Source: Pontiellaceae bacterium (GTDB lineage: Bacteria; Verrucomicrobiota; Kiritimatiellia; Kiritimatiellales; Tichowtungiaceae). From it: 26,829 nucleotides of DNA. The notes under the pieces were generated by a model. That model made no database searches, was not told the origin of the DNA, and was given only the letters and a program-made list of their open reading frames with translations. Positions 8,401 to 16,263 of this stretch are shown piece after piece. Positions within the stretch are counted from its first letter, which is position 1, and every line of letters begins with the position of its first letter. A program made the translations under genes and the position numbers. Location of the stretch: assembly GCA_029934215.1 (NCBI GenBank), contig JAOZMR010000005.1:1-26829 (forward strand), given 5' to 3'.

Positions 8401-10133
8401 GCCTTCATCGCGCCCGCGGCACTCAGCGCAACCGCCTCATCCTGTTCGCAAACCAACACCCAGCGTTCGCCATAAATCTCGATCGGAGAATACGCAGAAA
8501 AAACAGCCTGATCCTCGCCATCCACAACCAGCGTAATCACCTCGGCACCCGAGCGCCCCTCCAGCGCGGACTTCACGGACGGGGAGATCATTTTCACTTT
8601 ATTCCCTACGCTATTCGCAACCGTTTTTGGCGTATGGTTGAGTTGCGTATCGGTGCGCAAAAACCCGTCAGCTCCAACCAAATACGCTCCAAGCGTCTTG
8701 GACGCATCCGAACCAGATGCCATCATCGCATTGATTTCATCCGCCGAAAGCTGAAGCGCCACAACCATCTCGACGCGCCCGTCCACAACCAACGGTTGGA
8801 CAATAAATGCACAGGGGAGATCGCCACTCGGTTCGTACGGCGCAAAATCAGCAAACACAAACTGTTTGGTTTTCAAACACTCCTGCACCGCTTTCCCAAG
8901 GTTGGAATTCGAGTATTTTCCATTCACGAAATTGGACTGATCATCCGACTCTTTCTCAGAAGAGAAAAAGCAGTAGCCATTGGGATCAATCAAGAACACA
9001 TCGTAATAGCCGTACATCTCTTTATATTTATCCAAAAAGAAAATGCCCTGCTCATCCTTCGGGCAAAACGCCTCCGCCAAATCGATCTCTGTGATCACTG
9101 CGACATCCAGCGACCGAAGATAGTGATTATGAGCCAGCACCAACTGCCCGCGATAATCTTCGTAGATTTCGTTCTTACAAAACCCTGCACCGCGACGATC
9201 ATCACGTTCCGCAAACATCCGCTGAACCCCAGCCGAGTCCACCTCTTTTTCAAAAATCGTCTTTGTCGGAACGAGACGAGCGTTCGAGCGCATCATTTTG
9301 TCGGAACCCACCAGATAAGACTCCCCTGTCTCCCCCAAGCCCAGCCCGTTTTGCATAATCCCATCGATCTTATCGATATTGCAGTTTGCGGTTAACACAG
9401 CAATCGGCTCAAACGTCTCTGGGTCTCGAATGACATGCCCCATGCAAATTGTCGCGCTATTCAACGCTTCGGAAAACTCAATAGGTCCAACAAAAAGGTC
9501 GTGACACTCCCCGCCTTTCATTGTGGAACGCGCATTCGACAATGCACCTCGGAAACAATTTAACTCGGAAAAATCCTCCGTCGAACCCGTAAGACTAACC
9601 AACGGGATTCCCTTCAAATCCAAAATCATCATCTCATTATAATAGCCGTGCAGCCTCTGATTCACCTTAAACTCATTCAACAGCTCGGTTCGCGCCAGGT
9701 CTGCTGCATCTGCATCCGTGCCTAACATTGCCTGCGAAGAACGAATATAAAGCGGATTTGGCGCCCTTGAATGAATATCCGCTATGCGATCATTAACCCA
9801 CGTCTCCAGCACCTCTATTTTGTATTCCGAAACCGCACCTAACTTCTTAAACGCCTCCGTTCGCAACGTATTCACCGTTTCAAGAAGAACTCCCATATCC
9901 CCTTGTCGTTCCTCGAAATACTTCCCAACTTCGTTCCGCTTACTCTCGCGAAGAGAGAGCAACGAGTGCTCCGCGCCATCCGTCAACGCATCTTCTCCGA
10001 GGTTCTCCATTTCGATCAACGAGCGATTTGCAACCACATATCCAATCACCGCAACAATCAGCATCGGGATGATTCCGCAAACCAAGAACCAGCTTGTCAA
10101 CTGGGTTTTCAGGGGGGACTTCTTTTTCTCCAT
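5409..10133 (-). CDS. Giant membrane hybrid sensor histidine kinase (sensor-GAF-coiled coil-HisKA-HATPase-3xREC)
   Basis: A 1574-aa protein. A first membrane helix lies near residues 15-35, then a periplasmic region of about 550 residues that looks like Cache-type sensing modules (DPNGYCFFSS and VGADGFLRTD resemble Cache strands; inferred). A second helix lies near 586-612. Next come a GAF domain (about 645-785) and a long Glu/Gln-rich coiled coil (about 785-885). The HisKA domain has H894 in SHELRTPLN, and the HATPase_c has NLLSNALKF and GGTGLGLS. A Pro/Ala linker (about 1121-1164) precedes three receivers starting near 1181, 1303 and 1450, each with its acidic pair and acceptor Asp (ILMDIGLP, MVLDLGLPD, VLMDIMMP). 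The ATG has GGAG 10 bases upstream. This should be the input of the cluster, with CheR/CheB encoded next. The coiled coil next to the kinase is where chemoreceptor-like methylation would fit, but no methylation site is proven. Confidence 0.92.
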   Translation of the reverse strand: MEKKKSPLKTQLTSWFLVCGIIPMLIVAVIGYVVANRSLIEMENLGEDALTDGAEHSLLSLRESKRNEVGKYFEERQGDMGVLLETVNTLRTEAFKKLGAVSEYKIEVLETWVNDRIADIHSRAPNPLYIRSSQAMLGTDADAADLARTELLNEFKVNQRLHGYYNEMMILDLKGIPLVSLTGSTEDFSELNCFRGALSNARSTMKGGECHDLFVGPIEFSEALNSATICMGHVIRDPETFEPIAVLTANCNIDKIDGIMQNGLGLGETGESYLVGSDKMMRSNARLVPTKTIFEKEVDSAGVQRMFAERDDRRGAGFCKNEIYEDYRGQLVLAHNHYLRSLDVAVITEIDLAEAFCPKDEQGIFFLDKYKEMYGYYDVFLIDPNGYCFFSSEKESDDQSNFVNGKYSNSNLGKAVQECLKTKQFVFADFAPYEPSGDLPCAFIVQPLVVDGRVEMVVALQLSADEINAMMASGSDASKTLGAYLVGADGFLRTDTQLNHTPKTVANSVGNKVKMISPSVKSALEGRSGAEVITLVVDGEDQAVFSAYSPIEIYGERWVLVCEQDEAVALSAAGAMKAAGGVATGRLRWVSWITGGIAFLCVGAVGLLIGTSIANQVAKRDAEIHRVGWIKSGQGELNDAVRGDLGITTLLHNAITSLSEYSGAKIGAVYLMTDDRLKLLSSYAFSKRKNVSNTIGLGEGIVGQAALEKKSILLTDVPEDYIAVQSGLGETPPRNIMVIPLIHEEEVKGVVELGSLTPFTDTMIEYLELATEGLAIAIHTAQAKEKVQVLLEQTQEQAEELEAQQEELRQSNEELEEQTKSLQESEERLRVQQEELEETNTNLEERTDLLEKQRAQVKQQNEELANARDRIEEKAEELEITSKYKSEFLANMSHELRTPLNSMLILSKMLANNKKNHLDEKETEFAKTINNSGTSLLTLINEILDLSKIESGKIELDIQEMKLQSFLSDLKQVFEPIANDKKLDFNIEVADDVPATIRTDEQRLGQIIKNLLSNALKFTTEGSVTVSIDHPADGAIADSPTPRPLQIRVKDTGVGIPEDKQKLIFEAFQQADGSTSRKFGGTGLGLSISRELAKLLGGEIRIESTSGEGSTFILLIPLESVVPQQNVAVRATPAPAPSAPAPAPAPTPKPAIVKKAEPVAPPPVANSAGDDDDRNHVSTSERSILIVEDDETFANVMLELVREKDFKGIVAPTGEEGLRLAREHKPSAILMDIGLPGMDGLAVLDRLKEDVDLRHIPIHMISGHDKELDSFRRGAAGFLRKPISTEQLDTLMFDPIERIISGATKKLLLVEDDPASRMSIEALLVEKDIEITQAGSGEEALKRLEAETFDCMVLDLGLPDMNGMAVLEKIKESNTIGHVPVVVFTGRDLTSDEQGVLDSYAERIVVKGVKSQERLLDETALFLHRVEADLPEEKKKMIRMLHDKETIFRDKKILVVDDDMRNVFALSSVLEEKGMIPVIAKNGQEALDMLEKTQGIDLVLMDIMMPIMDGYEAMRNIRDRKTNIKYSNVPILALTAKAMKGDRVKCIEAGANDYIAKPVDVEKLFSVMRVWLYQ
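8893..8907. repeat. Near-match to the TTCCAA palindrome inside the giant kinase gene
   Basis: One mismatch: TTCCCA-AGG-TTGGAA on the plus strand. In the gene frame (minus) it encodes SNLGK. It may be a degraded copy or chance. Confidence 0.3.
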
Positions 10134-10194
10134 AACTCAACAACTCCATTTTCAAACGAACCATTACAAAACGACATTAAAACATACGTTTAGC

Positions 10195-10222
10195 AGTATG
10201 AACCAAAAAAACTTCATATCAA
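10195..10222 (-). promoter_or_regulatory. Candidate sigma70-type promoter for the signalling operon
   Basis: On the minus strand TTGATA (10217-10222) is followed after 16 bases by CATACT (10195-10200), giving a leader of about 55 bases before the ATG at 10133. TTGATA matches the -35 consensus at 5 of 6 positions, and CATACT matches -10 at 4 of 6. It is the best candidate in the 189-base gap 10134-10322. An exact TTCCAA palindrome lies about 57 bases further upstream. Confidence 0.4.
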
Positions 10223-10278
10223 GGCGTAAGGCAGATAGAATGCGCAGTTCGCAGTCTCACCGATTGCGCGAGGAAAGG

Positions 10279-10293
10279 TTCCAACCATTGGAA
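10279..10293. repeat. TTCCAA-CCA-TTGGAA palindrome (exact), intergenic
   Basis: An exact copy between the ABC exporter stop (10323) and the giant kinase promoter region. No T-rich tail follows on either strand, so it is not an ordinary terminator. Confidence 0.85.
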
Positions 10294-10322
10294 ATGAGAT
10301 TCGACAGAAGCATTTCAACGGG

Positions 10323-12122
10323 TCAGGATTTCTGATTTTCCGCGAACTGAATATCGTAGAAATACTTATACTTTCCGTCTTTTGCAAGCAGCTCGTCGTG
10401 CGTGCCTTGCTCCACAATCTTTCCCTGATCCATCACGACAATTGTATCCGCATGAATAATCGTTGAAAGACGATGGGCAATCACAAACACAGTCCTCTCC
10501 TTCATCAATTCATCTAGCGCCCCTTGCACGAGTCGTTCAGATTCAGTATCGAGCGCGCTCGTGGCCTCATCAAGAATCAAGATCGGCGGATTCTTAAGCA
10601 ACGCTCTAGCAATCGCCACTCGCTGCGCCATTCCACCAGAAAGCAACGAGCCTCGTTCACCGATAATGGTTTCATAGCCGTGTTCCATCTCCACAATAAA
10701 CCCATGCGCATTCGACCGACGAGCGGCAGCCTCGATCTGTTCCTGCGTTGCATCCGGAGAGCCATAGGAAATATTGTCTGCAACGCTTCGATTGAACAGC
10801 ACGGTATCCTGCGTCACAACCCCAACCTGACTGCGCAACGATTTCACCGTGTAGTCTCGGATATCTTTTCCGTTGAGTTCAAGTCGACCGACCGTTGCAT
10901 CAAAAAAGCGTGGAATCAAATTCACGAGAGTTGTCTTTCCAGCACCGGAGCTACCGACAAGTGCAACACACTGCCCTGCCCTGCTCTGTAAAGTAATCCC
11001 GTCGAGGATTTTTGCTTCATCATAAGCGAACGAAACATTTTTGAAATCAACCGATTCAACCCGCCCAACAAACGGAACCGCATCCGAGGCATCCGTAATC
11101 GTGTTCTGTATATCGAGAATATCGAAGATACGCTCGGCGCCGGGGGTCGCTTTCTGAATTTTCATATGGAGCTGGCTCAATTTTTTAGCAGGCTTATACA
11201 TCGATACCATTGCCGCTCCGAACGAGATCAACAACGCCAACGAGATATCGTTTAAATAGGCATAAATGACAACCGCCGACAAACCCACCGCCGACAAAAA
11301 AACCATAATCGGTTCACTCAGAGAATTGGAGCGCGACTGACGCATCAAAAACTTAAACACCTTTGTGTTGAACACACCGAAACGAGCGGACTCATCATCC
11401 TCCATCTGAAACGCCTTCACAACCAACGCACCCCCGATAGACTCCTGCACAACCGAAAGCATATCCCCAAGACTCTCCTGACCACCCTTGGAAGCCTTAC
11501 GAACTCGCCGGCCCAACAACACCACAGGAAGAATACAAATAGGGAAAACAACCAGCGCAATCACCGCCAACCTCCAGTTCAGATAAAGCATCGCACCCAT
11601 ACAACCAATCAGCGTAAACGGTTCACGAATCAGATCGCCCAGCACATTAGCAACCAACTGCGTAAGCAAACCGGTATCCGTTGTGATTCGAGAGATTAAA
11701 TCGCCAACCCGATTCTTCCCGAAAAACTGCATCGGAAGCGCATGGATATGCTCAAACAAACGGCTACGCAAATCGGCGACCACGCGGTTCCCAACCCACT
11801 CCACAAGATACTTCCCCGCGAACAACGCGACTCCCTGCAAAAGAGTCACAATGCTCAGAACAGAAACCAGAAGCACAAGACGCTCCAAACCGATATCCCC
11901 TGCATTCCCTGCTGGCGTATTCGCTTCCGACAAACCCGCGAGACTCAAACCCTCGCCGGACATACCGCCTAACGCAAGCTTAAAAGCAATCAGCAAACCT
12001 GTGGTTGCGCCGCCCTGAATCACCCCGAACACAATCCCTAAAATAAGGCGAGCCCGGTACGGACGAACATAAGCGAGGAGACGTTTGTAGACTGCGAAAG
12101 CGCTGTTTGATCTTTTTTTCAT
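10323..12122 (-). CDS. MsbA-type ABC exporter (TMD-NBD half transporter)
   Basis: A 599-aa half transporter: an N-terminal six-helix ABC exporter membrane domain (about 20-320) and a nucleotide-binding domain. Walker A is GSSGAGKTT from G390 with K396. The Q loop is in VTQDTVLF, Walker B is ILILDEATSALD, and the H loop is IAHRLSTI. The signature reads LSGGMAQR, with Met where Gln is usual. The family exports lipids such as lipid A core, or peptides and drugs, as a homodimer in the inner membrane. The MsbA/lipid-flippase assignment is a family-level guess. I use the ATG at 12122 (MKKRSNS), 32 bases after the manA stop, rather than the longer frame from 12278, whose first 52 residues overlap manA and look non-natural. 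It is probably co-transcribed with manA. Confidence 0.88.
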   Translation of the reverse strand: MKKRSNSAFAVYKRLLAYVRPYRARLILGIVFGVIQGGATTGLLIAFKLALGGMSGEGLSLAGLSEANTPAGNAGDIGLERLVLLVSVLSIVTLLQGVALFAGKYLVEWVGNRVVADLRSRLFEHIHALPMQFFGKNRVGDLISRITTDTGLLTQLVANVLGDLIREPFTLIGCMGAMLYLNWRLAVIALVVFPICILPVVLLGRRVRKASKGGQESLGDMLSVVQESIGGALVVKAFQMEDDESARFGVFNTKVFKFLMRQSRSNSLSEPIMVFLSAVGLSAVVIYAYLNDISLALLISFGAAMVSMYKPAKKLSQLHMKIQKATPGAERIFDILDIQNTITDASDAVPFVGRVESVDFKNVSFAYDEAKILDGITLQSRAGQCVALVGSSGAGKTTLVNLIPRFFDATVGRLELNGKDIRDYTVKSLRSQVGVVTQDTVLFNRSVADNISYGSPDATQEQIEAAARRSNAHGFIVEMEHGYETIIGERGSLLSGGMAQRVAIARALLKNPPILILDEATSALDTESERLVQGALDELMKERTVFVIAHRLSTIIHADTIVVMDQGKIVEQGTHDELLAKDGKYKYFYDIQFAENQKS

Positions 12123-12154
12123 AAAGGAGAATTCCTGTAGCCATGAGGCGACAA

Positions 12155-13105
12155 TTAAGGGACAGTGACTTGAAGGACCGTAAGAGACACATCCTCTGGG
12201 ACGAGACGATAACCACCCAAACCGGCAGGAACGAGCCAGGACTGACCGGCTTCGACTTGTTCCTCGCCGTCCGTCCACCGGATGGTTCCGCCCCCTTCAG
12301 CAACAAAAAGCCCAACAAAGGTCTTTCCAACCATTGGAAACGCGGTTTCAGCGGTCAACTCTAGGCGATCGAGCTGAAAATACTCACAGCTCTCGATCGT
12401 TCGCCCGGCGACTTCGCAACGCGGATCGGCGTGATTCCCCCAATCGATCACCTGCAACGCCTTATCGACATGCAACTCGCGTGCATTTCCTGCGGCATCG
12501 GTTCGATCCCAGTCATGAATCCGATACGTGGTATTTGAATTCTGCTGAATCTCAAGAATCAAACACCCAGCGCCAATCGCATGGACGCATCCGCCAGGCA
12601 CAAAAACCGCTTCGCCCTTCTTAGCCGGGATCGACCGCAACGTTTCAGCAAACGTTTTATCCTCCATCGCCTGCAAAAACTCCGTTTTCCCAATGCCCGC
12701 CTTGAGTCCGCAATAAATTTGCGCAGAACCATCGCCTTCAAGGAAATACCACATCTCCGTTTTCGGATCGCCGCCGACAGCGGCTGCGTTATGATCGTTC
12801 GGATGAACCTGCACGCTGAGTGTATCGCGAGCGTCGATCAACTTAATCAACAGTGGAAAATCGTCGCCACTCACATGCGTTCCGAGCAACTCATCCTTAT
12901 ATCTCGGCAACAAATCGCTCAGCGTTTTTCCAGCAAGAGGACCATTAGCAATCCGTGTCGCGCCATCTGGATGCGTGGAAATCTCCCACGACTCGGCATA
13001 TACACCCTCGGGCTGATTGCGATTATAGAGTTTCGGAATCTGATCGCCGCCCCAAAGATAGTCTTTATATACGGGCTTAAAGCGAAGCGGATAAAATGAC
13101 TTCAT
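12155..13105 (-). CDS. manA: Mannose-6-phosphate isomerase, class I
   Basis: It interconverts fructose-6-phosphate and mannose-6-phosphate, feeding GDP-mannose and surface polysaccharide synthesis, or mannose use. At 316 aa it is the short Bacillus-like class I form. The zinc ligands of the family are visible: Q99 and H101 in SVQVHPND, E117 in TEMWYF and H175 in PGGCVHAIG. The typical IQQNSNTTYRIHDWDR motif follows. The ATG has GGAG 7 bases upstream. It lies between the pseudopilin genes and an MsbA-type exporter, which would fit an envelope-glycan role (inference). An exact TTCCAA palindrome is read in frame as FPMVGK in the C-terminal part. Confidence 0.93.
   Translation of the reverse strand: MKSFYPLRFKPVYKDYLWGGDQIPKLYNRNQPEGVYAESWEISTHPDGATRIANGPLAGKTLSDLLPRYKDELLGTHVSGDDFPLLIKLIDARDTLSVQVHPNDHNAAAVGGDPKTEMWYFLEGDGSAQIYCGLKAGIGKTEFLQAMEDKTFAETLRSIPAKKGEAVFVPGGCVHAIGAGCLILEIQQNSNTTYRIHDWDRTDAAGNARELHVDKALQVIDWGNHADPRCEVAGRTIESCEYFQLDRLELTAETAFPMVGKTFVGLFVAEGGGTIRWTDGEEQVEAGQSWLVPAGLGGYRLVPEDVSLTVLQVTVP
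12325..12339. repeat. TTCCAA-CCA-TTGGAA palindrome (exact) inside manA
   Basis: An exact copy. In the manA frame (minus strand) it encodes FPMVGK, closely matching the FPMIGK encoded by the copy at 22828 in an unrelated gene. Confidence 0.85.
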
Positions 13106-13190
13106 AAAATATCTCCATTAGTGAAAAGTGAAAGCTATCACACTCTGGAACCATTTTCGCGCCATCTTTTCCGCTTTTTTTCGCTCCCAA

Positions 13191-13505
13191 TTAGTATTCA
13201 GCACTTGTCCCGACATTATTGATGGTAATAGAGCACCCATTGACGTCGAGATCGGCTTGCGCATCGATGTTTCCGCCAAGATAATCCTCGATATTCGCCC
13301 AAGTTACTGCGGTCCCAGGGGCCTTGTTGTGAAAAATGGCCCACTGCTCTTTAGCTGCATTGACGGAGGAAACGTTGACCTCTTTGATTTTTTCGGTCGC
13401 GCCTTGCTGTGAGTTTAGCAGATTCGGAATGCCAACTGCGGCGAGCAACCCAATAATTGCGACAACAACTAAAACCTCAACGAGTGTAAATCCTTTTTTT
13501 TTCAT
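13191..13505 (-). CDS. Type II secretion/type IV pilus-like major pseudopilin
   Basis: A 104-aa protein with a very short leader MKKKG followed by FTLVEVLVVVAIIGLLAAVGIPNLL, the prepilin peptidase and N-methylation motif (cleavage after G5, E at mature position 5). The hydrophobic helix is followed by a short globular domain with a single Cys. Short GspG/PilA-like proteins of this kind assemble into (pseudo)pili. AAGGA lies 6 bases upstream of the ATG. The gene is the last of a set of FTLVE-type genes. Codons 2-4 are a run of nine adenines, a slippage-prone stretch directly after the start codon. No assembly ATPase, secretin or prepilin peptidase is in the window. Confidence 0.88.
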   Translation of the reverse strand: MKKKGFTLVEVLVVVAIIGLLAAVGIPNLLNSQQGATEKIKEVNVSSVNAAKEQWAIFHNKAPGTAVTWANIEDYLGGNIDAQADLDVNGCSITINNVGTSAEY

Positions 13506-13522
13506 ATGTATCCTTGGTTTGT

Positions 13523-13948
13523 TTATTCATCCGCTTCTGGGGTTAGCCTTTTTACGAAAAAGACGATCCCGCCGAGTAGGAGGAGTGCAAAAATGCTGAT
13601 GAACGGGCGTGCTCCGGTGCGCGTCTCTTCTTTTACAATGTTTTTGCGGGTGCGCCGTTTGTTTTCTGGCGTAGTTGCAAAGTAGTCGCGCCCCTCTGCT
13701 TCTGCTTTCCGAAGCTCTTTTCTTCGCCATGGCGGCACTTGCATTTCTTTGCGGTGAAGCTCGTTTTGCCGATGCGTGCGTTTTGTTTTTTCCACTTGCC
13801 GTTCGGCGTAGGCGCGTTTTATTTTCTGTTGATATTCAAAATATTCGTCTTCTCGTTGATCTATATCGGGTGGCAAAAAGGCAAAACTCCGAAACGACAG
13901 GGTTAACAGAATCGCAAAAATGAGAAAATCTGGTTTTCTTTTGCTCAT
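13523..13948 (-). CDS. Small membrane-associated protein of the pseudopilin cluster, function unknown
   Basis: 141 aa from the ATG at 13948 (MSKRKPDF). The longer frame from 14041 would overlap the upstream gene by more than 80 bases. Residues 7-25 are hydrophobic (signal peptide or anchor, ending near FRSFAFLPP). A highly charged Lys/Arg/Glu-rich middle section of about 80 residues is probably helical. A C-terminal hydrophobic helix (FISIFALLLLGGIVFFV) is followed by a charged end. The topology suggests two membrane segments, or a cleaved signal plus a C-terminal anchor, with an extended charged segment outside the membrane. It sits 10 bases downstream of the PilX-like gene and 17 bases before the pilin. 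I do not recognise a family. Confidence 0.65.
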   Translation of the reverse strand: MSKRKPDFLIFAILLTLSFRSFAFLPPDIDQREDEYFEYQQKIKRAYAERQVEKTKRTHRQNELHRKEMQVPPWRRKELRKAEAEGRDYFATTPENKRRTRKNIVKEETRTGARPFISIFALLLLGGIVFFVKRLTPEADE

Positions 13949-13958
13949 AATTTGTTTT

Positions 13959-15710
13959 TTAAGGTGCGATTTCGCGCCAGTTAATGGTTTTTGATGTGGT
14001 GAGTGTTTTGGGGAGGAAGGGCTTAAAGTCGTAGTCCTCACCGTCCAGTTTTGAGCTGACTCGTGGATCCCAATTCATGTCGATGGAGCATCCGCTTGCG
14101 GGTTTTCCGAAAATCCCCTTTACGGGTCTCATGTTTTCATCGCGACAAATGATTCCTCCATTGATTTCGCCACCCAGTTGCCCAACAGTTAGGTGGTTAT
14201 TGTAGATAAAGGCATCCAAATGACTCATTTTTTTTTCAGGACCCAACGCCATAAAATCGGCGGACGACATGGTAGGTTGATGAAGCCCGCGATCGGATCC
14301 ATCTTCTCGTTTTCCAAAAACGGCTCTATAGTCTCCGTCGAAAATGAATTTCCCATTTGCATCATATGTTCCTGGAAAAATATTGTCGTCGCTAGGCGAA
14401 ATCTCATAGGGATCAACATCCCAATAGCGAGAACTAACAAGGGACTCATCTTCGCATACAGACCCAAAAACAACATTTCCTTTTGCACAAAGCCCAAGAA
14501 AATCCTTAGAAATATTATTCGTGAGTGTTGTACCAAAATTTGCCACGGTATCTGGATGGTTCCAAACGGGCGGATTCGTTGCGACGACATGACTAAGAAT
14601 GTGCACGTTGCGTTCTGCGTAGATGGTACCCTGCCCTGTATAATATCCGTTAATGATTAAATCGCCACGAATAACGACGGGGCCATCGATGACAATGGGG
14701 TCTGCAAGCGTGCCGGTTAGCACGGTATAGAGGGAATTTGTGGCGGTAACCGCTTCGATGATGTTGGTTCCATATGTGATTGTTCCACCATTCTCTTCAG
14801 CGTATTCGATGAACGTTTCGATGTTTCCGATATATGGCATATCTAGCTTTGCGACCCCCTCATAGAGGGTTCCTGCATTATCGAGATTGTAGCCTGGTAA
14901 AAATTCAGCTGCCTCATTCGTCGAATTATCCACATAATAGAAGGGACGGGCTTCGTCGGAGGTTTTTGCGATATAGTCTGCTTGGTTCCACGCGGGCGGC
15001 GCGTTAGTCCTAGTGTTTTCATCGGCTGCAAAACTTTCACCGTTGAGGGCTCCCTTGGAGGTACCCCACGAAAAATCGTAATTAGATCGGAGATCTCCAT
15101 TAAAGGCAATATTAACCCCACTCATCCAACCAAAGTTGTTCATGAAATAGCAGTGATCGAACACCCCGGAGGCGACGAGAGTATAAGTGAAGGTCTCTTC
15201 TATTTTTCTCTTAATCCCTTGATAGGTTGCCTCCGTCGTTACCACAATATCGATGTAGTGAGTACCGTCCGGATACGTTTGTTTACCTTTGTTTGTCACG
15301 ACGATATCGACGACGGCATTTTCATATGACAACGAAATCACTGGCGGAGTTTCGGTGTCGGCAAGGAGCGTTCCTAAAACCGCATTGGTTTGATAATTTG
15401 AATTTTCCTCAATCCAATTGATTCTATTCCAGGTGCTAATATCATCCGCTAGATCGAGAAAATTGGCGTGTAGCCTAGATTTCTCCTTTTCAATTGCTGC
15501 CTGTGCGGCCAGCAATGTATTATCATAATCCGTCCAAGCTTGCAGTGTTTTCAGGCTGTTTCGCGCCGCGAAAACAAGACCAGAAGAGACGAGAGATGTA
15601 ACCAGAACAAGAACCAAAGTAAGCGCCAAAACGAACCCTTCCTTTTTGACGTCTCTTCCGGATGCCCTACAAATTGATGAGATGAATGGTAACGACTTGC
15701 TTTTGTTCAT
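13959..15710 (-). CDS. Large PilX-like prepilin-associated surface protein
   Basis: A 583-aa protein. After a 25-residue basic leader come KKEG and a long hydrophobic helix (about 27-48), which resembles the PilX N-terminus. The leader KKEG/FVLAL is a plausible prepilin peptidase site but lacks the usual FTLVE. The mature part continues as a helix (AAQAAIEKEKSRLHANFL) and then a large, Asp/Asn/Gly-rich, mostly beta domain. Its stretch near 330-370 (PIVIDGPVVIRGDLIINGYY) resembles the repetitive beta segments found in PilX-like Gram-negative and Gram-positive surface proteins. The ATG at 15710 lies inside the upstream gene (44-base overlap) but is backed by a strong GGAGG 8 bases before it. 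It probably forms a pilus tip or adhesive component with the two minor pseudopilins. The exact role is inferred. Confidence 0.7.
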   Translation of the reverse strand: MNKSKSLPFISSICRASGRDVKKEGFVLALTLVLVLVTSLVSSGLVFAARNSLKTLQAWTDYDNTLLAAQAAIEKEKSRLHANFLDLADDISTWNRINWIEENSNYQTNAVLGTLLADTETPPVISLSYENAVVDIVVTNKGKQTYPDGTHYIDIVVTTEATYQGIKRKIEETFTYTLVASGVFDHCYFMNNFGWMSGVNIAFNGDLRSNYDFSWGTSKGALNGESFAADENTRTNAPPAWNQADYIAKTSDEARPFYYVDNSTNEAAEFLPGYNLDNAGTLYEGVAKLDMPYIGNIETFIEYAEENGGTITYGTNIIEAVTATNSLYTVLTGTLADPIVIDGPVVIRGDLIINGYYTGQGTIYAERNVHILSHVVATNPPVWNHPDTVANFGTTLTNNISKDFLGLCAKGNVVFGSVCEDESLVSSRYWDVDPYEISPSDDNIFPGTYDANGKFIFDGDYRAVFGKREDGSDRGLHQPTMSSADFMALGPEKKMSHLDAFIYNNHLTVGQLGGEINGGIICRDENMRPVKGIFGKPASGCSIDMNWDPRVSSKLDGEDYDFKPFLPKTLTTSKTINWREIAP

Positions 15711-16263
15711 AGACTTTTCCTCCGAACTGTTTTTTTAGCGTATACTCCAAGGTCAAAACATCTCCAGCGGGATTAAGCGTTGGCGTGAAATAATTCATAG
15801 ACACAGAGGGAGGAGTGCGAATTTTGATATCAGAATGTCTCTGCGCCGCCATCGTTAGCCAAAAGAAACGTTTTTTATTGGGAATGCCTGATGGTTTCTG
15901 AAAATATGCAGGAAAGTTCTCGCTAACAGTTGTTCCTGCATAGAGGCGATAATTACTGGGGTCTTCAAGCAAATCGAAATCCATCAGAGAACTTCGTATT
16001 CGTATATAATCCGCTGAAAGCAAGCCGCTTCCTTCCAAAAACGTATTATGTAGCAGTCGCACTCGCGTCTGTTTTGCCTGCTGAGCAAGTTCCCAATGAG
16101 CGGTACTATCGCGCCAAACGGCGAAACACCGTGAAAGAACAGAACTCATTGCAACAAATACAAGAGACGAAATGGAAAGCGCGACGAGAATCTCAACAAT
16201 CGTAAAGCCAGACCTCTGACCCACAACCTTCGACCTACGATCTCTGACGTTCGACGTTCTCAT
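15667..16263 (-). CDS. GspJ/PilW-like minor pseudopilin
   Basis: A 198-aa protein with a prepilin motif: RSG then FTIVEILVALSISSLVFVAMSSVL. The rest is a globular domain of about 150 residues. The position after the GspI-like gene and the length suggest a GspJ/PilW-type minor pseudopilin that primes pilus assembly. The annotated ATG overlaps the previous stop (ATGA). The first 13 codons fall in a degenerate repeat of ACGTCGAACGTC type, and a GTG at codon 14 (VGQRSGF), preceded by AAGG, would give a more normal leader. The start is therefore uncertain. The 3' end is overlapped by the PilX-like gene. Confidence 0.75.
   Translation of the reverse strand: MRTSNVRDRRSKVVGQRSGFTIVEILVALSISSLVFVAMSSVLSRCFAVWRDSTAHWELAQQAKQTRVRLLHNTFLEGSGLLSADYIRIRSSLMDFDLLEDPSNYRLYAGTTVSENFPAYFQKPSGIPNKKRFFWLTMAAQRHSDIKIRTPPSVSMNYFTPTLNPAGDVLTLEYTLKKQFGGKVYEQKQVVTIHLINL
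16225..16263 (-). repeat. Degenerate short direct repeats at the 5' end of the GspJ-like gene
   Basis: On the minus strand the stretch contains ACGTCGAACGTCAG, GATCGTAGGTCGAAGG and similar 7-8-base units built on GTCGAA/GTCAGA. It encodes the unusual Arg/Ser-rich start of the protein (MRTSNVRDRRSKVV). It looks like intergenic repeat DNA absorbed into, or mistaken for, the coding sequence. Confidence 0.35.

Noticed and set aside
8178..9395. 405-codon plus-strand open frame
   Set aside because: It lies fully antisense to the sensor region of the giant kinase. Its product is Arg/His/Asn-rich with no domain, a shadow of codon bias.
12123..12278. Longer N-terminus of the ABC exporter
   Set aside because: The 52 extra residues overlap manA, are Arg/Ser-rich and precede a normal exporter start at MKKRSNS.
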